This document shows positions 45,876 through 56,888 of a stretch of DNA of 64,000 bases, in pieces. The stretch's first letter is position 1. Each line of letters starts with the position of its first letter. Source of the stretch: Candidatus Rokuibacteriota bacterium (GTDB lineage Bacteria; Methylomirabilota; Methylomirabilia; Rokubacteriales; CSP1-6); NCBI GenBank assembly GCA_003221695.1, contig QHSX01000065.1, positions 62,001 through 126,000 of the forward strand, read 5' to 3'. The notes under the pieces were generated by a model. The model did not search any database, was not told the origin of the DNA, and saw nothing but the letters and a program-made list of their open reading frames with translations. Position numbers and translations under genes: made by a program.

Positions 45876-46810
45876 TACTCGAGGAGGTCCGTCAGCGTCG
45901 TCTCGAGCGGGATGGTGGGGCGCCAGCCGAGCGTCGTCTCGATCTTCTCCCGCGAGCCGCGCAGGATCGGTACGTCGGAGGGCCGGAGCCGCGTGGGGTC
46001 CTGACGGACCTCGATCCGCGGCGCCGTGGACTTGCCGACGTAGAAGTTCAGCACGCGCTCGATCGACCAGTCGACCCCCGAGCAGAGGTTGTAGACCTCG
46101 CCCGGCGTGCCCCGCTCGAGCAGCGTCCAGTACCCGCGTACGATGTCGCGGACGTCCGAGAAGTCGCGTGTGGGCTTGAGATCGCCGACCAGCACCACCG
46201 GCTCGCGCAGGCCCGCCTCGATCTCGGCCACCTGCTTGGCGAAGTTCGACGTCGCGAAAGTCTCGCCTCGACGGGGGCCCTCGTGGTTGAACGCGCGCGC
46301 GCGCACGATGTGCATGCCGTAGCTCTTGAAGTACTGATAGCCCATCAGGTCCTGCGTGACCTTGCTCACCGCGTAGGGTGAGAGCGGACGCAGCGGGTTC
46401 GTCTCACGGACCGGCAGCTCGTCGGGGTACACGAGGCCGTACTCCTCGCTCGAGCCGATCACGATGAAGCGCGCCTTCGAGCCGAGCTGCCGCATCCCCT
46501 CGAAGAGGTTGAGCTGGCAGATCGCGTTGGTCGAGAGCGTCTCCGTCGGGGTCTGCCACGAGGCCTGCACGAAGCTCTGGGCCGCGAGGTGGACGATATA
46601 GTCGGGCTGCGCCTCGGCGAGGAGCGCGCGCACGGACAGGAGATCGCGCAGATCGCCGTCGACCAGGCTGATCCGATCCCGCAGGTGCTCGACGTGCTCC
46701 GTCTTGCTCCGCCAGCGGAGCGAGCCGACCACCTCGGCGCCCTGCGCGAGCGCGAACTCGGCGAGGTGGCTGCCGACGAAGCCGGTGATGCCGGTGATGA
46801 GGACGCGCAC
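45842..46810 (-). CDS. GDP-mannose 4,6-dehydratase/RMD-like SDR
   Basis: 322 aa extended SDR. It has the NAD(P) motif TGITGFVGSHLAE, the Ser of the active site in GSSEEYG, Tyr and Lys in SPYAVSK, and family stretches FNHEGPRRGETFATSNFAKQ and GDLKPTRDFSDVRDIVRGY. It acts on GDP-mannose or the 4-keto-6-deoxy product on the way to GDP-rhamnose, fucose or perosamine. Which of the two reactions it does cannot be settled here. No partner reductase is next to it. Confidence 0.85.
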   Translation of the reverse strand: MRVLITGITGFVGSHLAEFALAQGAEVVGSLRWRSKTEHVEHLRDRISLVDGDLRDLLSVRALLAEAQPDYIVHLAAQSFVQASWQTPTETLSTNAICQLNLFEGMRQLGSKARFIVIGSSEEYGLVYPDELPVRETNPLRPLSPYAVSKVTQDLMGYQYFKSYGMHIVRARAFNHEGPRRGETFATSNFAKQVAEIEAGLREPVVLVGDLKPTRDFSDVRDIVRGYWTLLERGTPGEVYNLCSGVDWSIERVLNFYVGKSTAPRIEVRQDPTRLRPSDVPILRGSREKIETTLGWRPTIPLETTLTDLLEYWRRRIRSRAS

Positions 46811-46836
46811 TCGCCTATCCTACTAGAAGGCGGCGC

Positions 46837-47082
46837 TCAGCGGAACTTCAGGACCAGCCCGAGGACCCACATCCAGACGGGCACGGCGACGCCGAAGAGG
46901 GCCACCATGGTGGTCACGCTCCACCGGAAGTGCGAGCGCATATCGACCCTGATTTCGCGGAGCTCTCCGAACACCTGCTCGAAGCGCCGGTCGACCTGCT
47001 CGAAGCGCTGATCGATGCTACCCCGCAGGTCGTCCAGGCGCTTGTGCACGTCGTCGATGCGCTTGGAGAGCTCCTCAGCCAC
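46837..47082 (-). CDS. Small coiled-coil membrane protein
   Basis: 81 aa, unknown function. An N-terminal heptad-like coiled coil (SKRIDDVHKRLDDLRGSID, QRFEQVDRRFEQVFGEL) is followed by one C-terminal membrane helix (about 55-78). Small tail-anchored coiled-coil proteins of this shape are common and often unassigned. GTG at 47082 is the only start that keeps the whole coil; an ATG eight bases upstream is in another frame. It sits between two sugar genes of the locus but need not belong to it. Confidence 0.6.
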   Translation of the reverse strand: MAEELSKRIDDVHKRLDDLRGSIDQRFEQVDRRFEQVFGELREIRVDMRSHFRWSVTTMVALFGVAVPVWMWVLGLVLKFR

Positions 47083-47164
47083 GCGTTCATGCTAGGGGAG
47101 GTTTCGCTCTCACACAAGCTGGATGAGTTCAGACACATCGGCCTGACACTCGACCTGAAGCGGG

Positions 47165-47250
47165 AGGGTTCGATGTCGCCGCGCCCGACGTCGTGGAACT
47201 TGGGCCGCTCAACCCCGACCGCCCGCAGCATCCCCTTCAGCGCCAGCGGA
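47165..47250 (-). pseudogene. Possible remnant of a HEPN-domain gene
   Basis: After the stop of the GT2 gene, in the same frame, the sequence reads LALKGMLRAVGVERPKFHDVG, which resembles the second-helix and linker region of HEPN proteins. Similarity stops after about 21 residues and the flanking sequence does not continue the family. This is a weak, motif-level call in a 170-base gap. Confidence 0.25.
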
Positions 47251-47252
47251 GG

Positions 47253-48059
47253 CTACAGGTGGTCGCGCGAGCCTCGCGCCCGGCGGAGGGCGCGGCGCCA
47301 CGCGGCGGGCACCGCCAGCGCGAGCGCCGGGCGTGCGGCGAAGAGGGCGCACCACCAGGGGTACGCCCCGCGTCGCACCGCCCGCCAGCGCACGCGCGCC
47401 TCGGCCCGGAGGCGCTCGGCGTCGCGCATCGCCGTGACGCGTCCGGGCAGGAGGCGTCGCACCACGAGCGGCTCGGACAGGTTCGCCAGCCGCGCGAGCC
47501 GGCTCATACGCATCCAGAGGTCGTAGTCCTGCGCGACCGGCAGCGTCTCGTCGTATCCGCCCGCCCGCTCGACGACCGCCCGACGCATCATGACCGAGGA
47601 ATGCACGAAGGGATTGCGTCGGATGAGCACGCGCCGGAGCGCCCCATCGTCCTCCGGCGGGCGGATCCACGCGACCTCGCGTCCCGCCGCGTCGACCGCG
47701 CGCGCGCCCGTGCCGAGGAGCCCGACGTCCGGGTGCGCGTCCAGGAACGCGCGCTGGCGCGCGAGCCGCTCCGGCAGGGCCAGGTCGTCGGCGTCGAGTC
47801 GTGCCACGAGCGGCGCGCGCGCCCGGGCGAGTGCCTGGTTGAGCGCGCGCGTGAGTCCCACGCGCGCCTGGCGCTCGGTGCGAACGCGCGAGTCCCGCAC
47901 CGCCGCCAGCAGCTCTGGCGTGGCATCGGTCGAGCCGTCGTCGATCACGATCAGCTCGAGGTCGCCCGCGGTCTGCGCGAGCACGCTCGCCACCGCGTCG
48001 CGCACCCACGGCGCGCCGTTGTACACGGACATGAGCACGGAGACGGCGGGAACACTCAC
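47253..48059 (-). CDS. GT2-family glycosyltransferase
   Basis: 268 aa GT-A enzyme. It has the nucleotide-binding VSVLMSVYNGAPWV, VIDDGSTDAT, the D-x-D-type metal site LDADD in ARLDADDLALPERL, and QDYDLWMRM near the catalytic base. It transfers a sugar from a nucleotide donor, usually with inversion. GTG at 48059 overlaps the stop of the methyltransferase gene (GTGA). Its substrate is unknown. Confidence 0.9.
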   Translation of the reverse strand: MSVPAVSVLMSVYNGAPWVRDAVASVLAQTAGDLELIVIDDGSTDATPELLAAVRDSRVRTERQARVGLTRALNQALARARAPLVARLDADDLALPERLARQRAFLDAHPDVGLLGTGARAVDAAGREVAWIRPPEDDGALRRVLIRRNPFVHSSVMMRRAVVERAGGYDETLPVAQDYDLWMRMSRLARLANLSEPLVVRRLLPGRVTAMRDAERLRAEARVRWRAVRRGAYPWWCALFAARPALALAVPAAWRRALRRARGSRDHL

Positions 48060-49012
48060 GCGGCGGTCGTCGGGCCCGCGATCTTGCGGAAGAGGAGGTT
48101 CAGGTACGGCAGGCACACGACGGGCGGCAGGCCCACGGCGTGCGCGGCGGCCGCGAGCCCGGCGAAGACCGGCAGGAGGGTCCGCCGCGTGCGCGAGCGC
48201 GCCGTGTCGCGGAAGAAGCGCCAACCGTAGCCCGCCGCCTCGGTGACGTCCTCGAGACCACGCCAGCCCGACGAGGGCAGGCAGTCGGCGAGGGTCGCGT
48301 TTCGCCAGCCGGTGCCGTCTGCGACGAACTCCGCATAGGGGACGTCGCGGAACACGCGCCGACGCAGGGCGCGGGCGTAACGGTAGGCGATCGGCGCCGG
48401 GAGCCACTGAACGAGCGGCAGCCCGACCGAGTGCGTCTCGAGCGGGAACCACCGGTTGGGCGTGTCGAGGACCGCGACGTGACCGCCCGGTGCGAGCACG
48501 CGGTAGTACTCGTCCACCTGGGCACGTCGCGTGCGCGCGGGCAGGTGTTCCACGACGCCGACGGCGAGCACGATGTCGAACGCGCCGTCCGCCCACGGCA
48601 GCCGCCGCGTGGCGTCGTGCGAGATGTGGGCGACCTCGCGCACGCGGCCGAGCCCGAGCTCCTGCACCTTGGCGCGCGTGAGCGCGACGAACGCGGGGTC
48701 GGTGTCGAATGTGTGGATGCGCGCGACCTCCGGCTGGTCCGCGAGGTACTCGGTCATGTGGCCGAAGGAGCAGCCGACCTCGAGGACCTCGAGCTCGTGC
48801 GCGCCGCGCGCGTGGAGATAGCGGAAGAGGGGCCCGAGGAAGTGCCGGCCACGCGTCTCCTTGAAGTCGAAGTAGAGCGGCGCGCGTCGCACCCCTTTGC
48901 GCTCGATGAGCATCCGGATCACGCGCTCGCTGTAGCGCGTCGGATATTCGCGGCCGTCGACGGCGAGGACGCGGCGCTCCCCGAGATCGACGATGCGATA
49001 CGACTCGTCCAT
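48056..49012 (-). CDS. Class I SAM-dependent methyltransferase
   Basis: 318 aa. A lead of about 70 residues precedes the Rossmann domain with motif I VLEVGCSFGHMTEYL, acidic motif II IHTFDTDP, and motif IV FDIVLAVGVVEHLP. A C-terminal hydrophobic stretch (LLPVFAGLAAAAHAVGLPPV) suggests membrane contact. Probably methylates a sugar in the glycan; the acceptor is not known. ATG at 49012 has no strong ribosome site. GTGA overlap with the GT2 gene downstream. Confidence 0.88.
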   Translation of the reverse strand: MDESYRIVDLGERRVLAVDGREYPTRYSERVIRMLIERKGVRRAPLYFDFKETRGRHFLGPLFRYLHARGAHELEVLEVGCSFGHMTEYLADQPEVARIHTFDTDPAFVALTRAKVQELGLGRVREVAHISHDATRRLPWADGAFDIVLAVGVVEHLPARTRRAQVDEYYRVLAPGGHVAVLDTPNRWFPLETHSVGLPLVQWLPAPIAYRYARALRRRVFRDVPYAEFVADGTGWRNATLADCLPSSGWRGLEDVTEAAGYGWRFFRDTARSRTRRTLLPVFAGLAAAAHAVGLPPVVCLPYLNLLFRKIAGPTTAA

Positions 49013-49028
49013 CGGGAGCAGTATAGCG

Positions 49029-49862
49029 TCAGGCCTTCCGGGCGACGACCAGCAGCATGTGGCCGAGCACCCTGAGCGCGGCCTCCGTGTACAGGAGTCG
49101 CCGCGCCGCCGCGGCGAGCGTCGACCGTCGGCGCTCCTCCCGGCCGGGGACGGCACGGACTCGTTCGCCCGAAACGACACTCCCTCCCGAGCCCGTCCCG
49201 CCCCCGGCCGCGCGCGATCGCCATCGAAACACACGTCGGAGCGCCTGGCGGAGGAGCCGTGCGGGGTCGTACGGGTGCGCGGAGCGCACGCTGAACCCGT
49301 GGCGAGCGAGCGTCGCCGTGATCTCGGCGCGGGAGAAGGCGTACTGATAGAACTCACCACCCCGCCGGGCGAGCGCCCGGTTCCGACGTCGGATCCAGGG
49401 CGCCCCGAGCCGGCGTGCCCCGTTCACGTACGGCACGGAGACCAGGAGCACGCCGCCCGGCGCCAGCACCCGACGCGCCTCTGCGAGGATCGCGTCGGGG
49501 CCACCCGCGTCGTGCTCGACGACGCCCAGCGAAATGTAGCCGGCCAGCGCGCCGTCGCGGACCGCGAGCGCCCGGAGCTCCATCACGCCGAGCGGCGCCG
49601 GCGCCACGCGACGGCACGCGGCGAGCGCCTCGAGACTCCAGTCCACGCCTGCCACGCGCCAGCCCCGCTCGCGCAGGAGCAGGACGTACTGACCGAGTCC
49701 GCACCCCGCCTCGAGGATCGGGCCAGCCGTGGGCAGCGCCTCCGTGATCAGCGTGGTCAGCGGCGAGCGGCGGGCGACCGCGAGCTGTTCCGCGACCGAG
49801 TGGCCGCCCCAGTGCTCGGTCCAGAACGCCTCCCGCGCCGCCACCGCGTAGTAGGCGAGCAC
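49029..49862 (-). CDS. Class I SAM-dependent methyltransferase
   Basis: 277 aa from GTG at 49862. Motif I is ILEAGCGLGQYVLLL, motif II VAGVDWS and motif IV GYISLGVVEHD; the loop VPYVNGARRLGAPWIRRRN follows. The middle part resembles sugar or ubiquinone-type methyltransferases. A C-terminal Arg/Gly-rich segment precedes a hydrophobic end. It starts 2 bases after the stop of the preceding gene, with AAGG upstream. Second of three adjacent methyltransferase genes. Confidence 0.87.
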   Translation of the reverse strand: MLAYYAVAAREAFWTEHWGGHSVAEQLAVARRSPLTTLITEALPTAGPILEAGCGLGQYVLLLRERGWRVAGVDWSLEALAACRRVAPAPLGVMELRALAVRDGALAGYISLGVVEHDAGGPDAILAEARRVLAPGGVLLVSVPYVNGARRLGAPWIRRRNRALARRGGEFYQYAFSRAEITATLARHGFSVRSAHPYDPARLLRQALRRVFRWRSRAAGGGTGSGGSVVSGERVRAVPGREERRRSTLAAAARRLLYTEAALRVLGHMLLVVARKA

Positions 49863-49864
49863 GG

Positions 49865-50521
49865 TCAGCCTTTGCGAGCGAGCGCCACGAACCCGGTCGC
49901 GAAGCTCGAGAGAAACGGCGAGCGCCGGACCGGGCCGAGACCGTCGAGTACCAGCAAGAGCGCCGTGAGCGGCGCGAGGCCCGCGCCGACGAGCCACCGC
50001 GCGGGGCGCGACGCGACATGCGCCGCCCCCTGACGCAGCTGGTTGGCGAGGGTCGTGAAGAAGCGTCCCTGCGTCGCGAGCGCGAGCGTTCGGAGGCCCG
50101 CGGTCTCGACCAGCTCACGCGCGCGCATCTCGGTGAACCGGTGACGATCGGTCGGGCCGTCGGCGCGATGGAAGAACGGCACCGTGAGCACCGCCGTGCC
50201 ACCCGGGACGAGGACGCGCGCGATCTCGCGCATCGCGGCCTCGGGCGAGACGACGTACTGGAGGACCTCGACGCACACGACCCAGTCCACGCTCGCGTCG
50301 CGGAGGGGCAGACCCTGGGCGTCGGCGACGACGTCGGGGCGCTCGCCCGCCTCGAGGTCGACTCGCACCCAGCGCCGGACCCGGTCGCGCCGCGGCCGCC
50401 AGCGACCGCGCGCCATCACCTTCGCGCCGATCTCGAGGACCACGCCTTCGAGCCCCGGCGTGAGCCGCTCGAGGTCCACGTCGAGGAGGATGCGACGGTA
50501 GCTGAGCCCCAGCGGGCGCAT
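49865..50521 (-). CDS. Class I SAM-dependent methyltransferase
   Basis: 218 aa, a short form. Motif I is poorly kept (VVLEIGAKVMARGRW), so SAM binding should be tested, but motif IV (VDWVVCVEVLQYV) and the following ARVLVPGGTAVLTVPF are typical. A C-terminal hydrophobic helix (WLVGAGLAPLTALLLVLDGLG) may anchor it. The start overlaps the stop of the glycosyltransferase gene by one base (TGATG). Confidence 0.82.
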   Translation of the reverse strand: MRPLGLSYRRILLDVDLERLTPGLEGVVLEIGAKVMARGRWRPRRDRVRRWVRVDLEAGERPDVVADAQGLPLRDASVDWVVCVEVLQYVVSPEAAMREIARVLVPGGTAVLTVPFFHRADGPTDRHRFTEMRARELVETAGLRTLALATQGRFFTTLANQLRQGAAHVASRPARWLVGAGLAPLTALLLVLDGLGPVRRSPFLSSFATGFVALARKG

Positions 50522-51639
50522 CACTCGCCGGCGCGGGCGAGGCGCTTGAGTAGCTCGATCTCCTCGGCGACGAGCCGGGCGAGGTCGTAGCGCTCGACGA
50601 CTCGCGCCCGCGCCCGCGCCGCGAGCGCCCGGGCGCCCTCGGGATCGCCGAGCACGCGCGCCAGCGCCTCCGCCAGCCCGCCGGGATCGCCGAGGTCGAA
50701 GAGGAGGCCGGTCGCGCCCGCCTCGATGACCGCCCGGTTGCCGCCGACGTTCGAGGCGACGCAGGGCACGCCGGCGCTCATCGCCTCGAGCAGGGCCTTC
50801 GGGTGCCCCTCGGTTCGAGACGGCAACACGAACGCGTCGGCGGCGGCGAGGTACGCGGGCACGCGCCGGTGCTCGACGACCGGCACGAACTCCGCGGCGA
50901 CTCCCCGGCGGCGCGCCTCCGCCTCGAGGCTCGCACGCGCCGGTCCGTCCCCGACGAATGTGAGCCGCAGCTCGAAACGGCCGGCGAGCCCGGCCGCCGC
51001 CGCGACGACCGCGCCGAGGTTCTTCTCCGCCGACAGCCGCCCCACGTAGAGGACGTTCTTCAGTCGCCCCGGGCGCCGCGGTACGGGGGCGAAGCGCGTG
51101 GTATCGACGCCGTTCGGGATCAGGTGGACCTTCGCCCCTCCGACGCGCGCGGCGACGTGGGCCCCGAGCTCCGACGTGGTCACGATCACGGCATCCGCCG
51201 CGCGGAGCGCGAGGGACTCGACCGCGCGGCGCAGCACGCCGGTCGTGCGGGAGCGCGCGAGACGGCCGTACCAGAAGCCGTAGGTCGTGACGAACGGGAC
51301 GCCGAACCGCCGCTTCGCGACGACGGCTGGCAGCGCTCCCGTGATCTGGAACACGCGGAAGATCGCGCAGCGCCGAAACTCGCGGGCATACCTGAGCGGC
51401 ATCACGACGCTGTAGACCCAGGGGTGCCACCCGCCGCCGGGGTGGAGACTGACCCGTGCCAAAACCTCCGGATCTGTCGTGTACGGGTCGAGCGACTCGG
51501 CGAGGTAGCTGAAGTACCGGACCGCCTCGAAGGCGCGGGCGTAGGGCGTGAGGTAGCCGTCGATCAGGCGCGCGTGCTGGCCGGTCCTCGCGAGCTCACC
51601 GAGGCCGCCGCGGATCGCGGGGAGGAGCCCTAGGATCAT
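50521..51639 (-). CDS. GT4-family glycosyltransferase
   Basis: 372 aa GT-B enzyme. Donor-site features: [33 protein letters not shown] and the E-x7-E motif EGHPKALLE. The N-terminal domain has [13 protein letters not shown] and [13 protein letters not shown] for the acceptor. ATG at 51639 overlaps the next gene's stop (ATGA). Flanked by a methyltransferase and another GT4 gene, so it adds one residue of the same glycan. Confidence 0.9.
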   Translation of the reverse strand: MILGLLPAIRGGLGELARTGQHARLIDGYLTPYARAFEAVRYFSYLAESLDPYTTDPEVLARVSLHPGGGWHPWVYSVVMPLRYAREFRRCAIFRVFQITGALPAVVAKRRFGVPFVTTYGFWYGRLARSRTTGVLRRAVESLALRAADAVIVTTSELGAHVAARVGGAKVHLIPNGVDTTRFAPVPRRPGRLKNVLYVGRLSAEKNLGAVVAAAAGLAGRFELRLTFVGDGPARASLEAEARRRGVAAEFVPVVEHRRVPAYLAAADAFVLPSRTEGHPKALLEAMSAGVPCVASNVGGNRAVIEAGATGLLFDLGDPGGLAEALARVLGDPEGARALAARARARVVERYDLARLVAEEIELLKRLARAGE

Positions 51640-52916
51640 CGGCCGAGCGCGCTCGCGTAGGCGGTGAGGAGCCGCTCCACGCTCGTGTCCGCGCTCAGCC
51701 GCTCGGTCACATGGCGGCGGGCGCCCGCGCCGACGGACGCCCGCAGACCGTCGTCCGCGAGCAACGTCGCGATCGCGCGCGCCAGCTCCGCCGGCGCGCG
51801 TCGCTCGACGAGGATCCCGGTCTGCCGGTCGATCACGAGCTCCGGGGTCCCGCCGACGCGCGTCGCGACGACGGGCCGCCCCGCGGCCATCGCCTCGAGG
51901 ATCACCCGGCTCAGCGCGTCCGGGATCACCGACGGTACGACGACCACGTCGGCCACCGGATAGAGCGCCAGGACGTCGCGGTTCGGCAGGGGCCCGAGGC
52001 GCCGCACGTGCGGGTCCGACGCGTCGAGCTCTCCCTCCCCGACGAACACGAAGAGCACGTCGGGGAACGCGCGGGCCACCTCGCCCGCCGCCGCCGTGAG
52101 ATCGGCGGTGCCTTTCCCGGGCGAGAACTTGCCGACGTAGAGGACGATCCGACGGCCGCCAAGCCCGAGACGGTCGCGCAGCGCCTCGACCTCCCCGGGC
52201 GAGGGCGGCGCGGCGGCCGGCGGGACGTTGTAGATCGCCTGAACGCGTCGCACGCCCTCGAGGAGACCCGAGCGCCGGTAAATGTCGAGGATCCCCTGGC
52301 TCACACCGATGACGCCGTCGACACGACGTAAGAAGCGCTGTTTCACCCGCGCGTCCAGCCAGAAGTAGAGGAACGCGAGCTTCGAGCGGAGCTTCCGGCG
52401 CGGGTTCTTCACGTACAGGGTGAAGTACTCCTCGGAGCACTCCCGCCAAAGCTTCCGCACGCTGCAGTCGGGCGGCATGCGGTCGTCATGGTGGAGGCAG
52501 ACCGGCGCAGCGTTGATGATCGAGCCGTCGCGAATCGTGAGAAAGACGGGAACGCCCAAGAGCCACCCCGCGAGCGTCGCGGGAATGAGCGAGTGCTTGT
52601 TCTGGGCGTGAATCACGTCCGCGCGCTCGCGTCGCGCGACGCGGAGCACCGCGAGCGCCGCCCAGGCGTAGAAGAGCGGGTTCGCGAGCCACCTCGGGGG
52701 CGCCGGCTGGCGTCCAGGCTGGAGCTTCTTGGGAAAGGGGAACCGGACGATGCGGACACCCCCGGATTCCGCCCGCTGCGCGGCGCCCCAGTTCGGCGTG
52801 ACGACCGTCACGCGGTGGCCGCGCACGGCCAGGCCGCGGGCGAGCGCCTCGAGGCTCCACTCCGCCCCGCCCGGGGCGAACGGCGGGAAGTACTCGTTGA
52901 CGAGGCAGATGTTCAC
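51636..52916 (-). CDS. GT4-family glycosyltransferase with altered E-x7-E motif
   Basis: 426 aa. It starts [23 protein letters not shown], typical of GT4 proteins, and has [16 protein letters not shown] and [10 protein letters not shown]. In the donor motif the usual first Glu is missing: [19 protein letters not shown] Cys-containing insertion (about 140-165, [20 protein letters not shown]) is also seen. GTG at 52916 overlaps the upstream methyltransferase stop. Donor sugar unknown. Confidence 0.88.
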   Translation of the reverse strand: MNICLVNEYFPPFAPGGAEWSLEALARGLAVRGHRVTVVTPNWGAAQRAESGGVRIVRFPFPKKLQPGRQPAPPRWLANPLFYAWAALAVLRVARRERADVIHAQNKHSLIPATLAGWLLGVPVFLTIRDGSIINAAPVCLHHDDRMPPDCSVRKLWRECSEEYFTLYVKNPRRKLRSKLAFLYFWLDARVKQRFLRRVDGVIGVSQGILDIYRRSGLLEGVRRVQAIYNVPPAAAPPSPGEVEALRDRLGLGGRRIVLYVGKFSPGKGTADLTAAAGEVARAFPDVLFVFVGEGELDASDPHVRRLGPLPNRDVLALYPVADVVVVPSVIPDALSRVILEAMAAGRPVVATRVGGTPELVIDRQTGILVERRAPAELARAIATLLADDGLRASVGAGARRHVTERLSADTSVERLLTAYASALGR

Positions 52917-53704
52917 GGCCGGAGCCGCGCGACGACGCGGAAGCCGGTGGACTCCGCGGGGCGCGCGAGCGCGACGTCGCGCTTCCAGCGGCTGAGCCGC
53001 GCGTAGAGGCGGAGCGAGACGCCGCCGAGGGCGTCGATCACGCCCGCCCACGGCGTGTCGTAGACGACGGGCATGAGCGGGCCGATCGGCTCGAAGCCGC
53101 CCGCGCGGAGCTCGGCGAGGAATTCGGCCTCCGTGTACTCGACCTTGTGATCGGGATCGGAAAACGCGAAGAGCCCGGCGGCCCGCAGCCTCCGCCGCCA
53201 TGCGGTATCGCGGTTCGGGCCAGAGACCAGGAGGCGCGCCGACGGCGTGAGCACGCGCCGGATCTCCCGGAGCACCTCCCGGCGCGGGTGGAGGTGCTCG
53301 ATCACGTCGAGGAAGAGCGCCGCGTCGAAGCTCCGGTCGGGGAACGGAAACGGTCGCGCCAGATCCCACGCGAACACGTGCACGTTCTTGAGGCCGAGCG
53401 CGCGGGCCTCGGCCGCCGCGACGTGGAGCTGGGTCACGTCGTGGTCCATCCCGAACACCCGCCGTGCGCGCCGTGCCGCCTTGAGCGTGTGCGCGCCGTT
53501 GGCGCAACCGACGTCGAGGACGACGTCCGCGGGCTCGAGGTACTCCACGTACCAGTCGTGCCACGGCGCGTCCACGAGGTGCTTGGGATGGATCAGGTGA
53601 CGGCTCTTGCCCGTGTACCTGACGAGTCGCACGCCCACGGCCTTGCCGCGGCGGTTGACCGCGTCGACGGCGGCGACCAGCGGCCGCGGCCAGCGGACGC
53701 TCAC
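52913..53704 (-). CDS. Class I SAM-dependent methyltransferase
   Basis: 263 aa. Motif I is [16 protein letters not shown], motif II VFGMDHD, motif [17 protein letters not shown], and [17 protein letters not shown] follows. It is the fourth methyltransferase of the locus and separate from the other three. GTG at 53704 overlaps the deacetylase stop; the stop overlaps the GT4 start (GTGA). Confidence 0.88.
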   Translation of the reverse strand: MSVRWPRPLVAAVDAVNRRGKAVGVRLVRYTGKSRHLIHPKHLVDAPWHDWYVEYLEPADVVLDVGCANGAHTLKAARRARRVFGMDHDVTQLHVAAAEARALGLKNVHVFAWDLARPFPFPDRSFDAALFLDVIEHLHPRREVLREIRRVLTPSARLLVSGPNRDTAWRRRLRAAGLFAFSDPDHKVEYTEAEFLAELRAGGFEPIGPLMPVVYDTPWAGVIDALGGVSLRLYARLSRWKRDVALARPAESTGFRVVARLRP

Positions 53705-54501
53705 CGCGTCCCCCGCCCGAGACGCTCGCCGGCCTCCCGCACGGTGACGAAGGTCGTCACGCGGTCACGGAGCACGCGCCGGAGCGCGTCGAGCCCGCCG
53801 AGCACCACGTCCCGGTCGTGCAGCGCGACGACGTCGCCGTCCGTGACCCACGTGAGGCCGGCCACCGGGCCGAAGCGCCCGGGGTCGAGGCAGGAGACGT
53901 AGCGGATACCGGCCGCGGCCGCGGCATCCAGCGTCGCGCGCGCGAACACGTTGCCCGGCGGCACGAACGTGACGACGCGGAGACCGGAGAACTCCTGGAG
54001 GATCTCCTGCGCGCGCGCGACGTGCTCGCGGTGCGTCGACGCCGGGAGCCAGTCGTGGAACTCGCGATGGCACTCACGGTTGCCGGCGAAGAAGCGGGGC
54101 CGGAATCGCCCGTCCCCGAGAACACAGTGAGTGTAGCCGTGGTTGGCGATCTCCAGCAGCCCGCGCCGCGCGCCCTCGCGGATCACGGCCGCCGCGTCGG
54201 GGAACTTCCGCGGAAACGGCGTCACGCGGCCGTCGGACTCGACCCAGCCGGCGGTGATGGCCACGGTCATCCGCGCGCCCGCCGTCTCCAGCGCGCCGAG
54301 CATGGCCGTCCACTCACTCGCAGAGAGCTCGCGATACGGGCCCCAGCGCTTGATCGGCGGCAGGTATTTGAGGAACAAGAAGTTGCCCGGGAACGGCACG
54401 GCGAGCCGTCCCACCCGGACCCGCGTGAGGCCGTAGACCTCGTGCCGCTTCGAGGCGGCACCGACGTCATCGAGCCTGAGGGCGACGGCGACGCCAGTCA
54501 T
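53701..54501 (-). CDS. Polysaccharide deacetylase-like protein (NodB/DUF2334 superfamily)
   Basis: 266 aa from ATG at 54501. It shows the metal-binding Asp pair in ALRLDDVG, the H-x3-H pair in ANHGYTHC, a catalytic Arg/Pro region [11 protein letters not shown] and a C-terminal LHDRD. The family removes N-acetyl groups from amino sugars of glycans. No signal peptide, so it would act in the cytoplasm, perhaps on a lipid-linked or nucleotide precursor. It overlaps the GT4 gene upstream by 35 bases. Confidence 0.82.
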   Translation of the reverse strand: MTGVAVALRLDDVGAASKRHEVYGLTRVRVGRLAVPFPGNFLFLKYLPPIKRWGPYRELSASEWTAMLGALETAGARMTVAITAGWVESDGRVTPFPRKFPDAAAVIREGARRGLLEIANHGYTHCVLGDGRFRPRFFAGNRECHREFHDWLPASTHREHVARAQEILQEFSGLRVVTFVPPGNVFARATLDAAAAAGIRYVSCLDPGRFGPVAGLTWVTDGDVVALHDRDVVLGGLDALRRVLRDRVTTFVTVREAGERLGRGTR

Positions 54502-55612
54502 CCACGACCTCGGCGTAGATTCTCGCGGTGGCCGCGGCGCAGTGGTCCCAGCGGAAGCGCCGGTCCACGCGCTCGCGGTTCGCGCGCCCGAACTTCTTGC
54601 GGAGCATCGGGTCCGAGAGGAGCTGCAGGACCCGTCCCACGAACGTGTCGGGCCGCTCGGGGTCACAGAGGAACCCGCCCTCTCCGTCCACGACGAGCTC
54701 GGGCAGCGAGCCCCGGCCCGAGACGACGACGGGAAGCCCGCACGACATCGCCTCGGCGACGCTCAGGCCGAACCCCTCGAGGGCGGACGGGAAGAGCAGG
54801 AGCTCGGCCATGTTGTAGTAGTCCACCTTCTCCGCCTCGGGAACGTAACCGGCGAAGATCACGCGCCCGTCGCGGGCGAGCGGCCCCGCGAACGCCTCGA
54901 GCCGTCCGCGGAGCGGCCCGGACCCGGCCACGACGAGCCGCGCGTCGTCCCGCGCCTGCGCGACCCGGCGCCACACGTCGAGGAGGACGAAGAGGTTCTT
55001 CCTGCGCTTGAGGCCGCCGAGGAACAGGACGACGACCTTTCCTTCGACGCCGTGACGCCGGAGGAGTGCCTCCGGGCGTGGCCCCGGCCGAAAGCGCCGA
55101 TCCACCCCGTAGGAGACGACCGAGAACCGCTCGGCGGGGACACCGAGCTGCTCCACCGCCTGGCGGCGTCCGAACTCGCTCCCGACGACGACCCGATCGA
55201 CCGCGCGCATCACCCGCTTCTCGACGAGCGGGTTGAGCCAGCTGGGATCGAGGTGATGGTGGTGCGCCACGATCGGCACGTCGAGCCGGTACCGCCGCCG
55301 AGCGATCAGGGCCGCGGGCCCGATGTAGCGCAGCGAGTGCGCGCGCAGCAGGTCGAAGGGATGCCCGTCCCAGACGCGCTTGATCGCCCGCGGCACGACG
55401 AAGGGCGCGACCGGCCACCGGAGGCCCCGCCCGATGGGAAGCCGGTGGATCGTCCAGTTCGGGACACCGTCCGGATGTCGCTTGTGGCGCGCGAGCAGGA
55501 TATCGATCGACATGCCGCCGTCGGCGAGGTGGCGCAGCAGCTCACGCTCGTACGTCTCGCCTCCGGACGTCGTCTCCGGATCGATGCCGCAGTGGGGAGA
55601 ACAGATCCTCAC
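54467..55612 (-). CDS. GT4-family glycosyltransferase
   Basis: 381 aa. Donor domain: VLFLGGLKRRKNLFVLLDV, LVVAGSGPLRGRLE and E-x7-E motif EGFGLSVAE. The N-terminal part has HHHHLDPSW. GTG at 55612 is the first start; a gap of 107 bases separates it from the aminotransferase gene before it, the largest gap inside this part of the locus, so a new promoter or a processing site may lie there. Confidence 0.9.
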   Translation of the reverse strand: MRICSPHCGIDPETTSGGETYERELLRHLADGGMSIDILLARHKRHPDGVPNWTIHRLPIGRGLRWPVAPFVVPRAIKRVWDGHPFDLLRAHSLRYIGPAALIARRRYRLDVPIVAHHHHLDPSWLNPLVEKRVMRAVDRVVVGSEFGRRQAVEQLGVPAERFSVVSYGVDRRFRPGPRPEALLRRHGVEGKVVVLFLGGLKRRKNLFVLLDVWRRVAQARDDARLVVAGSGPLRGRLEAFAGPLARDGRVIFAGYVPEAEKVDYYNMAELLLFPSALEGFGLSVAEAMSCGLPVVVSGRGSLPELVVDGEGGFLCDPERPDTFVGRVLQLLSDPMLRKKFGRANRERVDRRFRWDHCAAATARIYAEVVDDWRRRRPQAR

Positions 55613-55718
55613 GTCCGCTCCTCGCGCGCCGCGACGAGCTCGATGTACGGGTTGACGCCGGGCGCTGCCCCGCCTCTGCGACCTCCTCTACTGCCTCCGG
55701 CGCTTCGGCGCCGACGCC

Positions 55719-56884
<1,166 letters not shown>

Positions 56885-56888
<4 letters not shown>

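Noticed and set aside
47193-48230. Plus-strand open frame of about 345 codons opposite the GT2 gene
   Set aside because: Antisense shadow without motifs; the minus strand has clear GT2 signatures.
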